From assembly GCF_008122505.1 (NCBI RefSeq), contig NZ_VSSB01000002.1, positions 1 through 64,000 on the forward strand: a DNA stretch of 64,000 nucleotides, read 5' to 3'. A program made the position numbers and the translations under genes. The DNA is from Agromyces mariniharenae. Lineage in GTDB: Bacteria; Actinomycetota; Actinomycetes; Actinomycetales; Microbacteriaceae. Shown piece by piece: positions 40,737 to 48,493 of this stretch (positions are counted from its first letter, which is position 1; the number at the start of each line of letters is the position of its first letter). The notes below the pieces were generated by a model. The model ran no database searches, was not told the origin of the DNA, and was given only the letters and a program-made list of their open reading frames with translations.

Positions 40737-42437
40737 ATGGCCATCTCGACCCCGCGACCCTGGCTGGCCTCCTACGCCGAGGGCGTGCCCGACGACATCG
40801 AGGCGTTCGACGGGTCGCTCTACGATCTCGTGCGCGGCTCGGTGGAGCAGTACGGCGACCACGTCGCGCTGGAGTTCTTCGGCGCCACGACCACCTACGC
40901 GCAGCTCGGCGACCAGATCGAACGTGCGGCCGAGGGCCTGCGCATCCTCGGCGTGCAGAAGGGCGACCCGGTCGCGCTGGTGCTGCCGAACTGCCCGCAG
41001 CACGTCGTCGCCTTCTACGCGGTGCTGCGCCTCGGTGCCATCGTCGTGGAGCACAACCCGCTCTACACGCCGCGCGAGCTGCGCCACCAGTTCGAGGACC
41101 ACGGCGCCCGCGTCGTGATCGCCTGGGACAAGGTGGTCGGCACCATCCAGGACTTCCCGGCGGATGTCGCGGTCCGATCGATCGTGTCGGTCGACGTCAC
41201 CCGGGCGATGCCGTTCGTCACGCGGGCGATGCTGCGGCTGCCGATCGCGAGGGCGCGAGAGTCGCGGGCCGCGCTCACCACGAAGGTGCGCGGCACGACG
41301 CCGTGGCAGGAGCTCGTGGCATCCGCCCCCGTCGACGCGCACATCATCGGGCCCGAGGCGTCGGACGTCGCGCTCATCCAGTACACGAGCGGCACGACCG
41401 GCAGCCCCAAGGGCGCGACCCTGACGCACGCCAACCTCGGCGCGAACGCGGCGCAGGCCCGCGCGTGGGTGCCGCAGGTCGAGCGCGGCACGTCGGTCGT
41501 CTACGCCGTGCTGCCGATGTTCCACGCCTACGGCCTCACGCTGTGCCTGACGTTCGCGATGAGCATGGGGTCGCGCCTCGTGCTGTTCCCGCGGTTCGAG
41601 GCCGACCTCGTGCTGAAGGTCGTGAAGAGGCATCCGCCGACGTTCTTCCCCGCCGTGCCGCCGATCTACGACCGGCTCACGAAGGCGGCGGCGGCCGAGG
41701 GCGTGTCGCTGCAGGGCATCGAGATCGCCATCTCGGGTGCGATGCCGCTGTCGGCCGAGGTCGTCGAGCCGTGGGAGGCCGCGACGGGCGGCTACCTCGT
41801 CGAGGGCTACGGCCTCTCCGAGTGCTCGCCCGTGCTCATGGCCAATCCCGTCGCGCCGAGCCGCAAGGCGGGCACGGTCGGGCTGCCACTGCCCTCGACC
41901 GAGGTGCGCGTCGTCGACCCCGACGAGCCCACGCGCGACCGCGAGCCGGGCGCCGAGGGCGAGCTCATCGTGCGCGGGCCGCAGGTGTTCTCGGGGTACT
42001 GGCGCAAGCCCGAGGAGACCGAGGCCGTGTTCGTGCCCGCCGACGACGGCGGCGCCGACTGGTTCCGCACCGGCGACATCGTGGCGATCGACGACGAGGG
42101 CTTCGTGCGCGTGGTCGACCGAATCAAGGAGCTCATCATCACGGGCGGCTTCAACGTCGCGCCGAGCGAGGTCGAGGAGGCCGTCCGCGCCCACCCCGAC
42201 GTCGAGGACTGCGCGGTGGTCGGGCTGCCCGACGAGCACTCGGGCGAGCAGGTCGTCGCCGTCGTGGTGCTGAAGGAGGGCGCGGCGTTCGACGCCGCCG
42301 CGATCCGCGAGTTCGCGCGCGCCGGGCTCACGCCCTACAAGGTGCCGAAGCGCGTCATGCAGGCCGACGACCTGCCGCGGTCGCTCATCGGCAAGGTGCT
42401 GCGCCGACAGGTGCGCAACGGGCTGCTCGAGGGCTGA
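40737..42437 (+). CDS. long-chain fatty acid-CoA ligase
   Basis: The 566-residue AMP-binding enzyme has the P-loop-like motif YTSGTTGSPKG (about 218-228), YGLSECSPV, the WFRTGDI segment, DRIKELIITGGFNVAPSEVE and a catalytic Lys in SLIGKVLRRQVR. Family length and the long-chain motif support a FadD type. It lies eight bases after prs. It activates fatty acids to acyl-CoA; the chain-length range is an inference. Confidence 0.92.
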   Translation: MAISTPRPWLASYAEGVPDDIEAFDGSLYDLVRGSVEQYGDHVALEFFGATTTYAQLGDQIERAAEGLRILGVQKGDPVALVLPNCPQHVVAFYAVLRLGAIVVEHNPLYTPRELRHQFEDHGARVVIAWDKVVGTIQDFPADVAVRSIVSVDVTRAMPFVTRAMLRLPIARARESRAALTTKVRGTTPWQELVASAPVDAHIIGPEASDVALIQYTSGTTGSPKGATLTHANLGANAAQARAWVPQVERGTSVVYAVLPMFHAYGLTLCLTFAMSMGSRLVLFPRFEADLVLKVVKRHPPTFFPAVPPIYDRLTKAAAAEGVSLQGIEIAISGAMPLSAEVVEPWEAATGGYLVEGYGLSECSPVLMANPVAPSRKAGTVGLPLPSTEVRVVDPDEPTRDREPGAEGELIVRGPQVFSGYWRKPEETEAVFVPADDGGADWFRTGDIVAIDDEGFVRVVDRIKELIITGGFNVAPSEVEEAVRAHPDVEDCAVVGLPDEHSGEQVVAVVVLKEGAAFDAAAIREFARAGLTPYKVPKRVMQADDLPRSLIGKVLRRQVRNGLLEG

Positions 42438-42441
42438 GCCG

Positions 42442-42945
42442 GTGGGGTTCCTCTCGGGCGAGTCCGCGGGCGCGCTCGCGCGGCTCGTCGCGCTCGAGTC
42501 GAGTGCGTCGGGCGACGCGGATGCCGCGCCGCTCGAGCGGCTCCGCGGCATCCGTGCGCTCGCGGCCGCCCTCGAGGCCGACCCGGCGGCGCTTGCGGCC
42601 GTGCGGGGGGCGCTCGACGGCGGCGCCACGTGGGACGAGGTCGCGGATGCCGCGGGCCTCAGCGCGTCGGCCGCGAAGTACCGCTGGGCGGGTGGGGACG
42701 ACGCCATCGCGGAGCGGCAGGAGGCGAGCCGCCGTCGCAAGCGGGACCGGCCGTCGAGCGTGCCGACCGACCTGCCCGGGCTCTCGGTGTCGGATGCCGC
42801 GAAGCGGCTCGGCGTGACGCCGCAGGCGATCTACCAGCGCGTGAACCGCGGGCTGCTCGAGGCGACCACCGTCGAGCTGCCCGACGGGAGGACGTACAAG
42901 CGCGTGTTCCTTCCCGACGTGGCGGAGGACGGCGCGAGCGACTGA
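42442..42945 (+). CDS. hypothetical protein with two helix-turn-helix-like segments
   Basis: The 167-residue protein has an Ala-rich first half with a HTH-like TWDEVADAAGLSASAAKYRW (about 63-82) and, after a basic linker, SVSDAAKRLGVTPQAIYQRVNRG (about 115-137), an excisionase or MerR-like helix-turn-helix, then a strand hairpin (TTVELPDGRTYKRVFLP). It probably binds DNA. GTG start four bases after the acyl-CoA ligase stop. Confidence 0.7.
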   Translation: MGFLSGESAGALARLVALESSASGDADAAPLERLRGIRALAAALEADPAALAAVRGALDGGATWDEVADAAGLSASAAKYRWAGGDDAIAERQEASRRRKRDRPSSVPTDLPGLSVSDAAKRLGVTPQAIYQRVNRGLLEATTVELPDGRTYKRVFLPDVAEDGASD

Positions 42946-42958
42946 CGAGCGCGGACGC

Positions 42959-43318
42959 CTACGTGCGGACGCCCGTCGGCGCGGGCTGCGGGCCCGACGG
43001 CATGATGCCGAGGTTGGCCACGAGGCGGCTGCCGCCGTCGCCCCGGATCTCGTAGCACAGCCAGCCCGGGCCGCCGGGGCCGAAGAACTCGAACGCGACG
43101 CGGCCGCCCGCGGCATCCGTGTCGTAGCCGGCGACGACGACGGCGCACGTGCGCTCGGCCGAGGAGTGCGCCACGGCGACCGACGAGAGCACGAGCGGCA
43201 TCACCATCGCGGCGAGGGCCACGAGGACGGCGATGCGCAGCACCCTGCGTCGCCGCTCGCCCGGCATGGGGGCCTCGTCGAACGGGTCGGGCTCGAGCTC
43301 GGGGTGGCGTTCGCTCAT
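42959..43318 (-). CDS. small membrane-anchored protein, unknown function
   Basis: The 119-residue protein has an acidic, charged N-terminus (ERHPELEPDPFDEAPMPGERRRR), one membrane segment (about 28-48), then an extracytoplasmic domain with two cysteines (RTCAVVVAGYDT, WLCYEIRGDGGSRLVANLG). I do not recognise it. Its ATG overlaps the stop of the DUF202 gene before it. Confidence 0.7.
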   Translation of the reverse strand: MSERHPELEPDPFDEAPMPGERRRRVLRIAVLVALAAMVMPLVLSSVAVAHSSAERTCAVVVAGYDTDAAGGRVAFEFFGPGGPGWLCYEIRGDGGSRLVANLGIMPSGPQPAPTGVRT

Positions 43319-43653
43319 CGCCCGCCCTCCACGAGGATCGAGGCCACGCCGACCGCGCTCGCGACGAGCGTCGTGACTGCGACGCCGACGAGGACGCCGC
43401 GCGGCGGCGTGATCGTGAGCGTCTCGCCCATGAGCTGGCGACGGCGCACGGCGCCGACGGCGACCGCAGCGCCCGCGGCCGCGAACAGCAGCGCGCCCAC
43501 CGCGAGCAGCGCGGGCTCGCCCGCAACGAAGCCCGCACGGAGCGCCAGGAGCGCGTTCACGGCGATCGCGAGCGAGGTGCGGACCCACGCAAGCGACGTG
43601 CGCTCGGGCTGCAGGCCGGGGTCACCGGTGGCGGGGATGCGGTAGGCGGTCAC
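43315..43653 (-). CDS. DUF202 family membrane protein
   Basis: The 112-residue protein has three hydrophobic segments and the DUF202 start (DPGLQPERTSLAWVRTSLAI). Such proteins are small integral membrane proteins without clear function. It begins at GTG 43653. It is the second of two DUF202 genes in a row, and its stop overlaps the next gene (ATGA). Confidence 0.82.
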   Translation of the reverse strand: MTAYRIPATGDPGLQPERTSLAWVRTSLAIAVNALLALRAGFVAGEPALLAVGALLFAAAGAAVAVGAVRRRQLMGETLTITPPRGVLVGVAVTTLVASAVGVASILVEGGR

Positions 43654-43664
43654 GGGAGCACCGT

Positions 43665-44018
43665 TCAGGACACCAGGAGGAGGAAGGTCAGCACGGCGGC
43701 GGTGAGCAGGCACGCCCCGGCGAGCGCCGGCAGGACCCAGCTGTAGGGGAGCGGGCGGCGCCGTCGGATCGCGATCTCGTTCGCGCGCCACCGCGTGTAG
43801 GACACGACGCTCAGCAGGGCCGCGATGAGGCCGAGCGCCACGGACACCGAGACGAGCACCACGCGCGGCTCGAGCGTCGCGGCGAACTGGTGCAGCAGCA
43901 CGCCGCCGGCGAGGAGCGCGAGCGCCGTGCGGATCCACGCGAGGAACGTGCGCTCGTTCGCGAGCGTGAAGCGGTAGTCGGGGTCGTCGCCCTCGTGCTG
44001 CCACGCCGGTCCGCGCAT
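43665..44018 (-). CDS. DUF202 / YidH family membrane protein
   Basis: The 117-residue protein has FTLANERTFLAWIRTALALLAGG (the YidH signature) and three membrane segments. ATG 44018 has GGAGG seven bases upstream; ATG 44042 lies only two bases behind the -10 TAGGCT and is not used. The leader contains one arm of the inverted repeat at 44019-44067. Confidence 0.85.
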   Translation of the reverse strand: MRGPAWQHEGDDPDYRFTLANERTFLAWIRTALALLAGGVLLHQFAATLEPRVVLVSVSVALGLIAALLSVVSYTRWRANEIAIRRRRPLPYSWVLPALAGACLLTAAVLTFLLLVS

Positions 44019-44067
44019 CGACGCCCTCCTCGCCTCGGGCATCCAGCCTAATGCGAGGAGGGCGTCG
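44019..44067 (-). promoter_or_regulatory. 15-bp inverted repeat around a promoter, between gnd and DUF202
   Basis: CGACGCCCTCCTCGC (44019-44033) has a perfect inverted copy at 44053-44067. The 19-base loop holds the minus-strand -10 TAGGCT; the left arm contains the ribosome site of the DUF202 gene. It may end gnd transcripts (65 bases after the stop) and shape the DUF202 leader. Confidence 0.7.
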
Positions 44068-44132
44068 CGGCTCTGGGCGCGGAACGGCGGATACCGGTGC
44101 GGTCGCGCGTCGCAGGTGCGCGTCGCGGGTCG

Positions 44133-45590
44133 CTAGTGCGACGAGGGCGTCGTCTCGATCTCCGAGCGGTCGCCCGACCAGAGCGTGTGGAAGACGCCCG
44201 GCTTGTCGATGCGCTGGTAGGTGTGGGCGCCGAAGAAGTCGCGCTGGGCCTGGATGAGGGCGGCGGGGAGGCGCTTCGCACGCAGGGCGTCGTAGTACGC
44301 GAGCGACGACGAGAACGCGGGGGTCGGGATGCCGGCCTGCGCCGCGGTCGCGACGACGCGGCGCCAGCTCTCCTGCGCGCTCGTGACGGCGTCGCGGAAG
44401 TACGGCGCCACGACGAGCGCGACGAGCGACGGGTCGTCGGCGTAGGCCTCGGCGATGCGGTTGAGGAAGCGGGCGCGGATGATGCACCCGGCGCGCCAGA
44501 TCTTCGCGATGTCGCCCTTGTGGATGTCCCAGCCGAACTGCTCGGCGCCCGAGACGATCTCGTCGAATCCCTGCGAGTAGGCGATGATCTTCGACGCGTA
44601 GAGCGCCTGGCGCACGTCCTCGATGAAGGCCTCGGGGTCGTCGACGGTCCACTCGGTCGACGGGCCCGGCAGGTCGGCGGCCGCGTCGCGCTGGGCGCGC
44701 TTCGACGAGAGGCTGCGCGCGAACACGGCCTCGGCGATGCCCGACTCGGGAACGCCGAGCTCGAGCGCGTTCTGCACGGTCCACGCGCCGGTGCCCTTGG
44801 CGCCGGCCGAGTCGAGGATGACGTCGACGAGCGGCTTGCCCGTCTCGGCGTCGACCTGGCGCAGCACCTCGGCGGTGATCTCGATGAGGTAGCTCTCGAG
44901 CTCGCCCGTGTTCCACTCGGCGAAGACGTCGGCGATCTCGGCCGGGGTCTTGCCGGTGCCCGTGCGGATGAGGTCGTAGGCCTCGGCGATGAGCTGCATG
45001 TCGGCGTACTCGATGCCGTTGTGCACCATCTTCACGAAGTGGCCCGCGCCGTCGGTGCCCACGTGCGTGACGCAGGGCTCGCCGTCGGGTGCGACGGCGG
45101 CGATGGTCTGCAGGATCGGACCGAGCGTCTCGTAGGACTGCACGGTGCCGCCGGGCATGAGCGACGGGCCGTGCAGCGCGCCCTCCTCGCCGCCCGAGAC
45201 GCCCATGCCGACGAAGTGGATGCCGGTCGGCGCGATCTCGGCCTCGCGGCGGATGGTGTCGTGGAAGTTCGCGTTGCCGCCGTCGACGATGATGTCGCCC
45301 GGCTCGAAGCGCTTGACGAGCTCGGAGATGACCGCGTCGGTTCCCGCGCCGGCCTGCACCATGATGACCGCGGTGCGCGGCGTGGCGAGCGAGGCGACGA
45401 ACTCGTCGTAGCCCTCCGAGGCGGCGAACCCGGCCTCGGGGTGCTCGGAGGTGAGCGTGCGCGTGCGCTCGGGGGAGCGGTTGAACACCGCAACGGTGTT
45501 GCCCTCGCGGCTGGCCAGGTTGCGGGCGAGGTTCGACCCCATCACCGCGAGTCCGACGACGCCGATATTTGCTGATCCGTTTGCAGGCAC
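44133..45590 (-). CDS. gnd: 6-phosphogluconate dehydrogenase, decarboxylating
   Basis: The 485-residue protein has the NADP site IGVVGLAVMGSNLARNLA (about 10-27), MVQAGAGTDAVI, DGGNANFHDTIRRE, the catalytic GVSGGEEGALHGPSLMPGG (about 134-152), and YASKIIAYSQGF. It oxidises 6-phosphogluconate to ribulose-5-phosphate. GTG 45590 is six bases after GGAGAG. It faces away from gntK, so both steps from gluconate lie together; the promoter has a dyad at 45635-45649. Confidence 0.96.
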   Translation of the reverse strand: MPANGSANIGVVGLAVMGSNLARNLASREGNTVAVFNRSPERTRTLTSEHPEAGFAASEGYDEFVASLATPRTAVIMVQAGAGTDAVISELVKRFEPGDIIVDGGNANFHDTIRREAEIAPTGIHFVGMGVSGGEEGALHGPSLMPGGTVQSYETLGPILQTIAAVAPDGEPCVTHVGTDGAGHFVKMVHNGIEYADMQLIAEAYDLIRTGTGKTPAEIADVFAEWNTGELESYLIEITAEVLRQVDAETGKPLVDVILDSAGAKGTGAWTVQNALELGVPESGIAEAVFARSLSSKRAQRDAAADLPGPSTEWTVDDPEAFIEDVRQALYASKIIAYSQGFDEIVSGAEQFGWDIHKGDIAKIWRAGCIIRARFLNRIAEAYADDPSLVALVVAPYFRDAVTSAQESWRRVVATAAQAGIPTPAFSSSLAYYDALRAKRLPAALIQAQRDFFGAHTYQRIDKPGVFHTLWSGDRSEIETTPSSH

Positions 45591-45626
45591 GAAAGCTCTC
45601 CTCGTGAGTTCGGGGGGTCGCCAACC

Positions 45627-45649
45627 AGCGTACTGTGAGCGCGGCTCAC
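45627..45649 (-). promoter_or_regulatory. gnd promoter with GTGAGC dyad
   Basis: A minus-strand -10 TACGCT (45627-45632) is preceded by GTGAGC-GCG-GCTCAC (45635-45649), a perfect six-base dyad in the spacer. A GntR-like or other regulator could act on gnd and perhaps on gntK, whose start is 72 bases away. Confidence 0.6.
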
Positions 45650-45720
45650 CGTTGCGCGCTGTTGCGGTGAGGGCGGGGCGGCGGATGCCCCGGCGCGGCC
45701 GTTCGGCTACCCTGCCACGC

Positions 45721-46248
45721 ATGACCGCCCCGCCATCGCCGCCCCGCCTCGTCGTCATGGGACCGAGCGGCGCCGGCAAGTCCGTGGTGGGCTCCGCGCT
45801 CGCGGAGCGCCTGGCGGCCCGGTTCCCAGGCCTCTCGTTCGTCGACGCCGACGACCTGCATCCCGCCGCCAACGTCGAGAAGATGCGCGCCGGCGTGCCG
45901 CTCGACGACGTCGACCGGCTCCCGTGGCTGCGGGTCGTGGGAGAGGAGCTCGCCGCAGGCGAGACCGGACGGGTCATCGCGTGCTCGGCGCTGCGCCGGC
46001 GCTACCGCGACGTCATCCGCGGGGCGTGCCCCGACGGGGCGTTCATCGAGCTCGTCGTGCCGACGGACGAGCTCGCCGACCGGCTGGGATCGCGCCCCGG
46101 CCACTTCATGCCGGTGTCGCTCCTCGCCTCGCAGCTCGAGGCCCTCGAGCCGCTCGGGGCCGACGAGGCCGGCGCCCGCGTCGACAACGTCGGCTCGGTC
46201 GACGAGGTCGTCGCGCGGGCGATCGCGGCCATCGAGCGGGGCTGGTAG
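45721..46248 (+). CDS. gntK: gluconokinase
   Basis: The 175-residue P-loop kinase has VVMGPSGAGKSVVG (about 11-24), DADDLHPAANVEKM, LPWLRVVGEEL and ACSALRRRYRDVIRG, all typical of GntK. It phosphorylates gluconate to 6-phosphogluconate, the substrate of Gnd. TACCCT at 45708-45713 is seven bases before the ATG, so it is probably leaderless. Its TAG stop is part of a TAGACT box that may start the rplY transcript. Confidence 0.95.
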   Translation: MTAPPSPPRLVVMGPSGAGKSVVGSALAERLAARFPGLSFVDADDLHPAANVEKMRAGVPLDDVDRLPWLRVVGEELAAGETGRVIACSALRRRYRDVIRGACPDGAFIELVVPTDELADRLGSRPGHFMPVSLLASQLEALEPLGADEAGARVDNVGSVDEVVARAIAAIERGW

Positions 46249-46472
46249 ACTCACCCCTTGGTCTCCCGCGTCAGCGGCGCGGGCGATCGACATACTTCGG
46301 CGAGGGAGGCCCGGCCATCCGCGAGAGCGGCGGGCGGGGCATCCGTGATCGACGCGGTGGAACCAGGCTTCACGGCTGTTTCCTCACGCATCAGCGCATG
46401 TCACATGCCGCGCGTTCGAGTCGAGACGACAGACACCCCCATCTGGGCCGCGAGCCCGCAAGGAGAACCACC
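46246..46472 (+). promoter_or_regulatory. promoter and long leader of rplY
   Basis: TAGACT (46246-46251) overlaps the gntK stop and would give a leader of about 215 bases. It contains a small palindrome GCATGTCACATGC (46396-46408) and several GC stems. Ribosome site AAGGAGA lies at about 46460. No open frame with good codon use is seen in this leader. Confidence 0.5.
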
Positions 46473-47114
46473 ATGGATGAAGACAACAAGGTCGAAGCCG
46501 GCACCCGCGACACGTTCGGCAAGGGTGCGGCGCGCAAGCTCCGCGCCACCGGCCAGATCCCGGCCGTGCTCTACGGCCACGGCACCGCGCCGCAGCACCT
46601 CACCCTCCCGGGCCACCAGGTCGGCCTCCTGATCCGCAAGGCGAACGCCGTGCTCGACCTGCAGATCGACGGCAAGAGCCAGCTCGCCCTCGTGAAGGAC
46701 GTGCAGAAGGACCCGGTGCACCAGGTCATCGAGCACCTCGACCTCATCGTCGTGAAGCGCGGCGAGAAGGTCCAGGTCGAGGTGCCCGTGCACCTCGAGG
46801 GCGAGCCGTTCACCGGCACCATCGCCGACCTCGACGCGAAGACGCTGCTGCTCGAGGTCGAGGCGACCCACATCCCCGAGCGGATCGTCGTCGAGATCGA
46901 GGGCCTCGAGGAGGGCACCCAGATCCTGGCCGGCGCCGTCGAGCTCCCGAAGGGCGCGACCCTCGTGAGCGACGCCGAGACGCTCGTCGTCAACGTCCAC
47001 GTCCCGCAGAAGGTCGACCTGGGCGAAGAGGCAGAGGCCGCGGAGGCCGAGGGCGAGGAGGCCGTCGAGGGCGAGGAGACCGCCGAGGAGGCTGCCGCCG
47101 AGTCCGCCGAGTAG
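46473..47114 (+). CDS. rplY: 50S ribosomal protein bL25 with C-terminal CTC domain
   Basis: The 213-residue protein has the 5S-binding domain (VEAGTRDTFGKGAARKLRATGQIPAVLYGHG) and the longer TL5/CTC C-terminal domain (VQVEVPVHLEGEPF), then a Glu/Ala-rich acidic tail from about residue 185. It binds 5S rRNA. AAGGAGA is the ribosome site. It is followed by pth, as in related genomes. Confidence 0.96.
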   Translation: MDEDNKVEAGTRDTFGKGAARKLRATGQIPAVLYGHGTAPQHLTLPGHQVGLLIRKANAVLDLQIDGKSQLALVKDVQKDPVHQVIEHLDLIVVKRGEKVQVEVPVHLEGEPFTGTIADLDAKTLLLEVEATHIPERIVVEIEGLEEGTQILAGAVELPKGATLVSDAETLVVNVHVPQKVDLGEEAEAAEAEGEEAVEGEETAEEAAAESAE

Positions 47115-47136
47115 TCGCTCGGCGCCCGCACGCGCA

Positions 47137-47190
47137 CGGGGCCTGCGGCACCGCATCCGGGTACGCTCGGACTGCGGGCCGCAGGCCCCG
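47137..47190 (+). promoter_or_regulatory. rplY terminator hairpin with a pth promoter in its loop
   Basis: CGGGGCCTGCGGC (47137-47149) has a perfect inverted copy at 47178-47190. The 28-base loop contains TACGCT (47162-47167), a -10 box for pth. The hairpin starts 23 bases after the rplY stop. Confidence 0.65.
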
Positions 47191-47231
47191 CCCCGTTTCC
47201 CCGAATCCCGCGCCGTCGAGAGGAGCCGCCC

Positions 47232-47861
47232 ATGGGCCTCCTCGACCGCCTGCGCTCCCGCCGGAAGGACGACTCCGTGGCCGACAACACCTGGCTCGTG
47301 GTCGGGCTCGGCAACCCCGGCGCGCAGTACGCCGCGACGCGGCACAACGTCGGCCAGTTCGTCGCCGACGAGCTCGCGTCGCGCATCGGCGCGACGTTCA
47401 AGTCGCACAAGACGCCGTCGCGCGTGGCCGAGGGCTTCCTCGGTCCCGGCGGCCCCAAGCTCGTCATCGCGAAGCCGAACAGCTACATGAACACGTCGGG
47501 CGGCCCCGTGTCGGCGCTCGTCAAGTACTACTCCCTGCCGGTCGACCGCGTCGTCATCGTGCACGACGAGCTCGACATCCCGTTCGACACCGTGCGGCTC
47601 AAGCAGGGCGGCGGCCACGGCGGCCACAACGGCGTGCGCGACGTGTCGAAGGCGCTCGACGGCGGCGGCTTCACGCGCGTGCGGGTCGGCATCGGCCGCC
47701 CGCCGGGCCGGCAGGACTCGGCCGACTTCGTGCTCAAGGAGTTCTCGAGCGCAGAGCGCCAGGCGGTGCCGAACCTCGTATCGGATGCCGCGGACGCCGT
47801 CGAGGCGATCGTCGAGCACGGCCTCGTGGCCGCGCAGCAGCGGTTCCACTCGCCGGCGTAG
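47232..47861 (+). CDS. pth: peptidyl-tRNA hydrolase
   Basis: The 209-residue protein has WLVVGLGNPGAQYAATRHNVGQ (about 21-42, catalytic His near 38), KPNSYMNTSGGPV, VIVHDELDIPF and GGGHGGHNGVRD. It recycles peptidyl-tRNA that falls off ribosomes. Start ATG at 47232 after GAGAGGAGCC. An N-terminal basic stretch (LLDRLRSRRKDD) of about 18 residues precedes the fold. Confidence 0.97.
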   Translation: MGLLDRLRSRRKDDSVADNTWLVVGLGNPGAQYAATRHNVGQFVADELASRIGATFKSHKTPSRVAEGFLGPGGPKLVIAKPNSYMNTSGGPVSALVKYYSLPVDRVVIVHDELDIPFDTVRLKQGGGHGGHNGVRDVSKALDGGGFTRVRVGIGRPPGRQDSADFVLKEFSSAERQAVPNLVSDAADAVEAIVEHGLVAAQQRFHSPA

Positions 47862-47881
47862 GGTTCAGCGAAGTCGGGGAC

Positions 47882-47913
47882 TTGACCCTGCACCGCGGTG
47901 CAGGGTCGATGAT
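47882..47913 (+). promoter_or_regulatory. MerR-type promoter with a 24-base perfect palindrome
   Basis: TTGACC (47882-47887) and GATGAT (47908-47913) are 20 bases apart, the overlong spacing typical of MerR-controlled promoters. The palindrome GACCCTGCACCG plus its complement fills 47884-47907. The ATG of the next gene follows the -10 after six bases. Confidence 0.72.
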
Positions 47914-47919
47914 GACGGC

Positions 47920-48423
47920 ATGACCCAGTCACTGACTCACGTCTCCGTCAGCCCCGCCCTCTTCGCGAACCGGCCCGCCCCCGTCCGATTCGGGCGCGCA
48001 GGAGCGCTCTACGACCTCGTCGTGACGGTCGCGTTCGCGACGCCGTGGACCGCGACCGCGATGCTCGACCTCCAGCGCAGGATCCACACGGTGCTCGGGC
48101 TCGGCGGCGCGCCGCTGCCGGAGTTCGGACCGGTCGAGCTCATGTTCCTCAGCATGATGGGGACGGTCGTCACGATGTGGGCGATCGCCAGGCTGCGTCA
48201 TCCGATCACGGACCTCATCGCGATCGACACGGTCGGCCGCGTAGCGTTCTCGGCATGGATGGTCGTCGCACTGGCCTCGGGAGCGAGCGCCCTGCTCGCG
48301 GTGTTCCTCGTACTGGAGCTGGCCTGGGCGGTGCTGCAGGCCGCGGGCCTCGTGGCGCAGTGGCGGGGTCGGCGGATGTCGTCCTCGCGGACGGCGACGG
48401 CGCCGGCGCCGGCGCCGGCGTGA
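47920..48423 (+). CDS. four-helix membrane protein, unknown function
   Basis: The 167-residue protein has hydrophobic segments near 30-48, 70-90, 100-122 and 125-140 and an (AlaPro)-rich tail made by a GGCGCC repeat. I do not recognise the family; it resembles small integral proteins of actinobacteria. The promoter is of the MerR type, so it may respond to a stress or toxic compound. No MerR gene is adjacent. Confidence 0.72.
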   Translation: MTQSLTHVSVSPALFANRPAPVRFGRAGALYDLVVTVAFATPWTATAMLDLQRRIHTVLGLGGAPLPEFGPVELMFLSMMGTVVTMWAIARLRHPITDLIAIDTVGRVAFSAWMVVALASGASALLAVFLVLELAWAVLQAAGLVAQWRGRRMSSSRTATAPAPAPA

Positions 48424-48493
48424 TGTTCACGTCCGACCTCGCCGCTGCGGCGGGCGTGCCCGTCAGCACCCCGTGATCGACGCCCTCGGTCGG

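Noticed and set aside
48399..48421. GGCGCC microsatellite at the end of the membrane protein gene at 47920
   Set aside because: It only encodes a short Ala-Pro tail and is likely simple slippage, not a functional element.
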